A stretch of 64,000 bases of DNA, from contig JAEUBA010000009.1 in NCBI GenBank assembly GCA_018257865.1, forward strand, positions 550,008 through 614,007. Direction: 5' to 3'. The stretch is from Stereocaulon alpinum (Eukaryota > Ascomycota > Lecanoromycetes > Lecanorales > Stereocaulaceae). Each line of letters starts with the position of its first letter. Position 1 is the first letter of the stretch. A program made the translations under genes and the position numbers. Under the pieces are notes generated by a model that did no database searches, was not told the DNA's origin, and worked only from the letters and a program-made list of their open reading frames with translations. Below are positions 57,420 to 64,000 of this stretch, piece after piece.

Positions 57420-59151
57420 GGCTTGTCATAGGCATCGGTATTGAGCCCAGTGCCAAAGCCTAGTAGTTTGCCAGAACTTGCTGGAGTATGAAAGCTCGAC
57501 AGATTGAGAAAGCTTGATGGAGCTTCAAGCTGTATGTGCCACGCATTTTTCTTATCAATCAAGACGCGGGGTGGGAGCCTCCAACACGCCACGCCGCAGA
57601 AGAAGGCAAAACAGGTTATGCTAGACGCATATGGGGTGCGGGGTTCAGCGTGGGATGAAATCAACATCAGCCATCCTTTTCTAGCTTTTGGCCCCATTCT
57701 AGATGTTCATTCTTTCTCAAAGACGGGAAGCCAGAGCACGCTTTCTTTAGAAACTGAAACAGGCAAGAGCCTACATTTCAATTGGATGGGACAAAGCAGG
57801 CATTGAGCGAATGCCCAGCAATGCCTAGAATAATAATGTTGATGGTTGCCAGCCTTATGCTGAGATCTAGACCATCCAACGTGTCTTGCATTAGAGTGGT
57901 TACTGTAAGCAAGCCTATCTATCAGGGAAACCAATGAGACAAACCACTTAGTCAAACGCCGGACTTTGGGGATTGTGGGGAGTTCATACGGGACTGTAGT
58001 TTCTTGCTGTCGAACTTGAAACACTACCATGATAACCACAATTGCAGTCGATAATGTTTTTGGGGCCTCATGCATCTCTTGCAGGTCCCCCGTGTGGAGA
58101 ACAGAACCAATTTACTGGTTAAATATTACAGGGGTAGGAGAAGTTATAGACGAATAAAGACTTAAAGATCTATAATACTTCCTTAATATACCTAGTGTTG
58201 GTAGACTAATAGGAGATAATTAGGTAGCTATTCAACTACTAGGGCTAGGGCTTGCCAAGGCCTCCATACGCACTGATAAAATCTCTGCATGCCATTCTAT
58301 CTAGCAACAACAACGTCAATAGCAATAGATTGTTCACCCCCAAATCAATGACCAATCAGTCTCCAATAAGCTTACATTCTAAAGTCCCAAGTTTTAGGGG
58401 CGTGAGGGCTGAGCACGCCACTGGTGTGGCTCCAAATCCCGGGTGTAAGCTGTACGTACTCCAGATGTTCCAAATGCAATTACAGTCTGTTGGTGCCCGA
58501 TATTCGAGTACCAAAATTCAGAAGCAGGAAATGGCCGTTCATTTCGACGGTGGCTACCTACCTGGGCCCTAATACATCTCCAGCCAGCCGCCTTGCTGCT
58601 GGACTTGAAAGAATTATTGTCCGGGTGGGGCAGTCAGAATGGCCGCGCCTGTGCAATGGCTACCATATATGGGACGGACTAGAGGGGCTAGGATCGCCAT
58701 TCGTATTCTTGCATGTCATCCTTTCTTGACTTTGAGATACTATTTCGAGATACATTATGATATTGCTGAGTGTGGAACCGATTAGATGTCGACAGACGAT
58801 CTACATGCTACCATGTGGCGGGACACTTCTTACTTGAAGAAGCGATGTGAAAATTCTCTAATTCCGTGTAGGTCTCGCTCGCGCCTAGTAGCTATTGAGC
58901 TCACATCCTCCGGAAGTCTTGTCCGGCAACTCCAGTCCGACTCTCATCGTTTCCATGAGCCTGCCATTTGGGTTATGCTAATACAGCCCATACTGCCACG
59001 CCCTAGTGCCCCAGCGCTGGCCTGTGACCTGGAGATAGCGAAGCCGTGACGAGAATGTACCGACGGAGTGGGCAGAATGAGACCAGAACCACGACGAAAA
59101 GGTTAGCCCATAAATCTCCTTCATGGGTAACTGGACCAAATCCCGACTCAA
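57420..59151. other. intergenic, includes an AT-rich patch
   Basis: 1.73 kb. The first part is the kinase-ankyrin promoter. At about 58100-58240 the sequence is strongly AT-rich with many TA steps, possibly a remnant of a repeat-mutated element. No gene is supported. Confidence 0.4.
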
Positions 59152-59746
59152 TCACTGGCTGGCAACCCACTCGAATGCTTCCTGGATGACCGCTCTCATC
59201 GCGCTTGTGATGTCCAACTCACCCAAATCTTCCTCAGTCGCCCAGTAGCTCTCCGAATGCTCGTCCGCACTTAGCTTGACCTCGCCGCCGGAGACCCACA
59301 CAACATAATTGAGCTGAATGGCGCTCTTGGAAACAAGGAATTCTCGGCCAGTATCGTCAATGACATTTTTTTCGGTCATGTAAATCATCGGCTTCAGCTC
59401 GGCGAGGATTTCGGTGACATCCAGGCCCGTCTCCTCCTGTACCTCGCGGGCTAGGGCGTACTCGAGGGTTGGGTCATTTAGGTCGACCTTTCCGCTGGGC
59501 AAACTCAAAGACATTGGGGAAGTAAGGCTCGTGGAGTGCCCTCTTCAAGAGAAGAATGCTCGGCATCTTCGACGAGGTCAAATCCGAGGCATACCGAAAA
59601 GTGGCCGCTCCAACAACGACTTTGTCGTAAGGGTGGCCAGACGCAGCGGGCTGCAGCTTTCGAAAGTCGTCGGCTGAGGAGTTAAGGACTTGCATGTTGA
59701 CAGACTTGCCGACCGGCGGGGACTTGACGCGGCTCGGGTCAGCCAT
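59152..59746 (-). CDS. Nudix hydrolase with apparent one-base frameshift
   Basis: Two overlapping frames encode one Nudix protein. The first, from ATG 59746 (MADPSRVKSPPVGKSVNMQV), gives KVVVGAATFRYASDL and SILLLKRALHEPYFPNVFE. The second, to the stop at 59152, gives LPSGKVDLND, ALAREVQEETGLDV (the Nudix-box core REVQEETGL) and SESYWATEEDLGELDI. Joining VFE to LPSGKV requires dropping one base in the AAA run at 59501-59503 (plus strand); no intron fits in so short a space. About 197 aa if joined. The family hydrolyses nucleoside diphosphates linked to other groups; substrate not predictable. Either a recent frameshift makes it a pseudogene or the run is a sequencing error. Divergent from fmn1. 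Confidence 0.72.
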
Positions 59747-60183
59747 AATTGGTTTGGCTAGATGGAGGCGATAATTTGGGAGCAAACATAGACCTCGTCG
59801 GACAGTAAAACATGCCAGCGTTCTGCGGTTCTGCGGTACTGAATTGATGTCAGGTTTTAGTTCAAAATACTGGGGAAGGTGCGCTAAGTTACTTATCGTG
59901 CCTGTAAAAATTCTATGGCATTGGCGTATTACCGTCTGTTGGTGTTCCATAACGACCAATCCGACAATGACCCGAAATCTTAAAATCCGAAATCGTAATT
60001 TCTAAAACATAGTTCTAAGCCCCCCTAGCCCAGCCCCCGGAGGGGCTGCGGCCGGCAGTTGCCGTTCCCTAAATTCCGGGCTCCGGGGTATGCCCGAAGG
60101 AATCGTCATTCGCGTGGAGCTATAATAACCGTCAAGAAGATAATTCGCCAAATGCTCGCCGTCTCCCTTTGCCAGACGCCAAC
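59747..60183. other. divergent intergenic region Nudix / fmn1
   Basis: 437 bp. A GC-rich, punctuated stretch at about 60015-60110 contains a ccccggag/ctccgggg pair that could fold. No gene seen. Confidence 0.4.
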
Positions 60184-60864
60184 ATGACCTCCAGCCACTC
60201 AACACCGATGCCCCCCCACCCACCCACATCCCGCTCCCCACTCGCCGGCCCCCCAACCGGCCCTCCCCCACCCTTCCCAATCCGCCTCAGCGGCCCCATA
60301 GTAAAAGGATTCGGCCGTGGCTCTGCAGAGCTAGGAATACCCACAGCCAACATTCCCATCGCAGGCTTAAGCGTAGGGGGAAACGAGGACGTCGAGAGCG
60401 GTGTATATTATGGGTGGGCGGGGGTTGATGTTGATGACTCGGGGAAGCGAATAGGGGGTGATGGTGGGGGAGGGAAGGGGGGTGTTTGGGGAATGGTAAT
60501 GAGTATTGGGTGGAATCCGTATTATAAGAATGAGAAGAGGAGTGTGGTGCGCTTTTCCCCACCCTTCCCGCTAGGCTAGCAAAGTGGTTGCTGTGGTGCT
60601 GATGGGAGATGGTTTTTCTAGGAAGTTCACATCCTGCATACCTTCCCGCACAACTTCTACGGCGCGCGGATGAATCTTTTGATTTGTGGTTTTATAAGGC
60701 CGGAATACGATTATGTTAGTAAAGAGAGTTTGATTGAGGATATACGGGTTGATATTGAGGTGGCGAGGCGGAGTTTGGAAAGGGAGGCTTATTTGAAGTT
60801 GAAGGGGGAGAGGTATTTGATGGAGTTTGAGGGGGAGGGGCATGAGAATGAGGTGGCGAACTGA
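60184..60864 (+). CDS. fmn1: riboflavin kinase
   Basis: Two exons: 60184-60546 and 60622-60864, 201 aa. A Pro-rich N-terminus (PPHPPTSRSPLAGPPTGPPP) precedes the flavokinase fold: GPIVKGFGRGSAELGIPTAN (the ATP/riboflavin-binding PTAN motif), GVYYGWAGVD, MSIGWNPYYKNEKRSVEVHI (across the intron) and LLICGFIRPEYDYVSKESLI ending in DIEVARRSL. It phosphorylates riboflavin to FMN with ATP. Length fits fungal Fmn1. The coding strand is C-rich over the first 130 bases and becomes G-rich after about 60370. Confidence 0.94.
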
Positions 60865-61132
60865 GGAAACCGAACGGAGAGGATGGTGTGGCGAGGGTGA
60901 CATAAGACATGGTATAAGCATGGCGTTAGGTGGGTGATCTACGACAGAATATGTTTAGAATATAGAGATGGCATAAAGTATAAACATTAATGCATTGCGG
61001 CTGGTAGTGTACCGATATGGCCCCTGCTCGTGCATCTATCTACACTGAGTAAACGTGTCGGCGCGCTTTCCCACCAACCAAGTGAAACGCCTCCAAGATA
61101 GATAAGAAAGTCGTGTTGTGGAATCGTGAGTA

Positions 61133-63228
61133 TCATATGCAAGGTAAGACATTCATAACAAACAACATAGGAATATCGAAAACGTCCCTCTTCACCGACC
61201 AGCAAAGCATGCAATCCACTTTATCATCATTACTTCCACCGATACCGCCCTTGCCGGTCCCAGTCGAAGCACGATTCGAGCCCTGCTGCTGCTTAAGCCT
61301 CGATCCAATTTCGCTATCGAAATTCTTATGCATGCTCAGGTCCTTCGCTGTCTTGTACCTGAGAAGCTTGCACGGTGTAGTGACACTGCCCCTGGAGTCT
61401 CCAAAGGCAAGATGAGCATAGTCGTCAAAGAAGTCGCAAGCGCTCTCGTCGTCGAGTAAATCAACGATAGAGACGGGTTTCGGTCGGGGGTCGTCGATTG
61501 AGGTGTCGGGAATGCGAGGGGTGTTGGTACCGCGAGATGTGGATGCGCCGGTACCAGGTGGACCGGAGGGCTCGCCACCCTTATTTACATTGAGGTTCGG
61601 CTCTTTGCCAAGGAGTACAGATTTTCTCCACCCCGTCAAGATACTGAAGCCTTCGCCTACGGCGACGACTTCTCCAGTACGACGACAGAGGATCGTGGGG
61701 GTGCCAGTGAGAGTGAGATTGTCTTCGTATTCCAGTAAAGTGCGTTGTAAGCACTTCTCCATGAAGACGCGGTCATCATCGTCCAACTTTGTCAAAGATG
61801 ATATGAAAGAAGGCCGAATAGAAGCAAGGGCTTTGGCAATATGCGCAGTCCTCTTCTGGGAGAATCGCTTTCGGATCAGCGCCATGAGGTCGTGGAAAGC
61901 CTTAGTGTAAGAATACGGCTCCGTCACCATGTTGTAGATAGTCGAAGGATTCCGGCTGCGGCGTGAGAAAGAGGTTTGAGGTTTCGAAGAAGTTATGGTA
62001 GGGATCGCTGCCGCTGACGTGGAGGTCTCTGAAGCCCCGGATAGGGGGTGAGACTGGCGGCGTTCGTGGGGTCCCTGTGCCTGGCGAGATTGGTTAATGT
62101 TAGTATGCATGTCTCTTGCTGGCGGATTTCCCTCGAAGCCCGCCCTCATACCTTGCGGACTCTGCCCCGACACCGGGCTGGGATATATCGTGGAACCGCT
62201 CAGAGGCATACCGGAATCTTCCTGCTTGACGAACGGCTCCTGACCTTGTCCACCAAGGTTGTAGGCGATTGATTCTTGCCTCGCATCAGGCTGCGGATAC
62301 TGGTACTGCTGCGAGGTCGTTGGACTCGAACCGTAGCTCGTTGACATCACACCAGGTGCATAGTTGGAGCCATCAGCAGATTCGAAGCCGCCAACGCTCT
62401 CGTTGGGAGGAGTATCTACCATTCCGGAAGACATGTGACCAAGTACAGTGTACTCTAGATTACCGTAGTTGTTGGCAAAGTCACCATTATTCAGATCTAA
62501 GTCTGGCCAGATGTCGTTTGCGTATGAGTTCTGCATTGGGTCTGGAGCCATTTGCATGTTCGGTTGCAAGGCGCCAGAGAAGCTCGGCATCGAGCTTGAC
62601 TGCTGATATAGGCCGAGATTGACCGGTTGCGACATCGGCAGAAGTTGACTGCTATAAGGTTGAGATGTCATCTGGTTCGGTGCACCGGTTGAAGCATACA
62701 TGGGGTAGCTCGATGGTCTTGTTTGCTGACCAGTGTACACTCCGCTTGGTCCTGTGCCTGAGAAGGGAAATGCTCCGGTAAAGCGTTGACCGGCACGATT
62801 CAAAGCGGCGCGCTGAGCTTCTTGTTCCTTTTCCTGACGGGGAATTAGATCCTCATCTTTCGTATCTTCTAAGTACTTTGCCTTCTTCCTCTTCCCATCC
62901 TTGCAGACTTTCTTGTCCCCACACCTCTCGCATGGCCTCTGGTCGCCTGTGGGGAAGATCCCTTAGACCGAACGATCATAGCATAGAGAAGCAATAGAGA
63001 CTTACTGCAGGTAAGATGTGCACGTTGACAGTTCTCACAGGCACGGCGAGCTTTCTTCCTTTTCACCCTGTTGGGATCTTTATTGGCGGGCTTCTTAGCC
63101 TTGCCATCACTCGGCTTACGTGTACCTGGAGTATCTTTGCGCATGTCGTCGGAGTCTTGACTATCTGAATCGTCTGATGACTCTGAATGCGATCTTGATG
63201 GAACATCTTCGTCTGCATGCGAGGCCAT
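61133..63228 (-). CDS. Zn2Cys6 regulator, gluconeogenesis-activator type (Rds2/Ert1-like)
   Basis: Two exons: 63006-63228 and 61133-62946, 678 aa. The zinc cluster is split by the intron: KARRACENCQRAHLTC, then SDQRPCERCGDKKVCKDGKR, then KKAKYLEDTKDEDLIP. QRAHLTC...RPCxRC...DGxRKKAKYL is the signature of the AcuK/AcuM/Ert1/Rds2 group, which activates gluconeogenic genes on non-fermentable carbon. The second half has a PAS-like region (RRTGEVVAVGEGFSILTGW) and the group's C-terminal end (VKRDVFDIPMLFVMNVLPCI). The first 60 residues are acidic and phosphorylatable (SESSDDSDSQDSDD). Which paralogue it is (AcuK or AcuM type) needs a tree. Confidence 0.85.
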
Positions 63229-64000
63229 GATAATCTATATATACGTACCCAACCCGAGGCCTGCGTTCACTGGTTGAATAGCCAGCAGGTGAATGGTCTG
63301 TTGAGACCAGATGTAAATGGGGGCGGCAGGCACGTTGATGCAGGAAGCCGTAGCTGTGAAGGAGAATTGTGGCCAATGCCTGCTCTGAAGGACCCTTAAT
63401 CTTACAGACTCCCGCGGGCCTTAATGCATTCGTTCGGTCTTTTTGACTCAAAGAGATGCTTGAGGAACCAATAGTGGAGTGGACGCGTGACAACTCGCAG
63501 ATACCGAAGTTGGACTGATTGATCCAGCTGTCCACGTCTATATCATGAGCAGCGCTGGGGCGTCATCCATGCACCGTTGTCAGTCCTAGGCTTGTTTGCA
63601 CTTTAAAGGGAGGGTTCCCAGCATTGAGGCTGAATGAGGCTCTATCAAAGTCGGCTAGTTATTGCCCCGAGAACCGTTGAGCAGGTCTACAAAACAAAAC
63701 GCACAAACTAGTGCTATCGACAGAAGGATTGTTTGGTTGAGACGAACTCCTGGGGTTTGGGTCCGCGGAGGCCTCGATACTATTGGATACTTCTCCGTCA
63801 CAGCGTCGGCGAGCACCGCGACCTTTTGGGTGGCAGAGCCGCAGCGGGCGGGCTCAGTGAATACAGTGCGGCAAGATGGTGTATGTTGGAGATGTCACTT
63901 GGCGCTGGACAGTAGGGGCTGCGGTGTTCTCATCTGTAGAGTCTTCGTATGCATTGCACGGAAGCTGTCGTCTCATTGCTTTTACTATGAGGTGCGTGAT
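63229..64000. other. right edge, upstream of the Zn2Cys6 gene
   Basis: 772 bp to the window end. Probably promoter of the regulator; no gene recognised. Confidence 0.35.

Noticed and set aside
58250..58570. 106-codon plus-strand frame near the AT-rich patch
   Set aside because: No recognisable product and no promoter or splice context.

Overview
The window is nuclear DNA of a filamentous ascomycete (Pezizomycotina). The evidence is compact genes with many 45-60 nt introns carrying GTAAGT-type donors, CTRAY branch points and YAG acceptors, together with gene families restricted to or expanded in this group: creC, creD, HET, HeLo, fungal SLATT and DUF6590-like proteins. No rRNA, tRNA, CRISPR or intact transposon was recognised. 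A class within Pezizomycotina cannot be fixed from the sequence alone. Exon coordinates below come from reading splice sites by eye and from frame continuity.

Left part (1-28.5 kb) is a conserved housekeeping block. In order: a ZDS1-type protein (-, runs off the left edge), an Slm1-type TORC2/PI(4,5)P2 effector (-), the arrestin adaptor creD (-), tandem-domain glyoxalase I (-), a tiny five-exon micro-exon gene (+), an unknown acidic protein (+), the mitochondrial GTPase gem1 (-), the WD40 protein creC (+), the ESCRT-0 subunit hse1 (-), a Cla4-like PAK kinase (-) and the multi-KH protein scp160/vigilin (+). creC and creD belong to the same ubiquitin-based carbon catabolite repression network and lie about 7 kb apart.

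Middle part (28.5-42 kb) is accessory. A head-to-head pair (a 502-aa coiled-coil protein on - and a DUF6590-like protein on +) occurs twice, at 29.4-32.6 kb and 38.4-41.3 kb. The two copies are strongly diverged paralogues. Between them sit a ten-exon class I terpene synthase and a SLATT-type two-helix membrane protein. This is the best candidate for an undescribed system.

Right part (42-57.4 kb) is also accessory and self/non-self flavoured: a small secreted Cys protein, an NAD-dependent epimerase, a HET protein, a broken Cys-rich secreted protein, a lone CCHC zinc-knuckle protein, a 73-bp triple repeat, a HeLo-pseudokinase protein, and a kinase-ankyrin protein convergent with it. The last part (59-64 kb) returns to metabolism and regulation: a Nudix hydrolase with an apparent one-base frameshift, riboflavin kinase fmn1, and a Zn2Cys6 regulator of the gluconeogenesis-activator type.

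Patterns crossing genes: four introns are multiples of three and stopless, so they read through as false coding sequence; and at least four genes flip from C-rich to G-rich coding strands within one exon.
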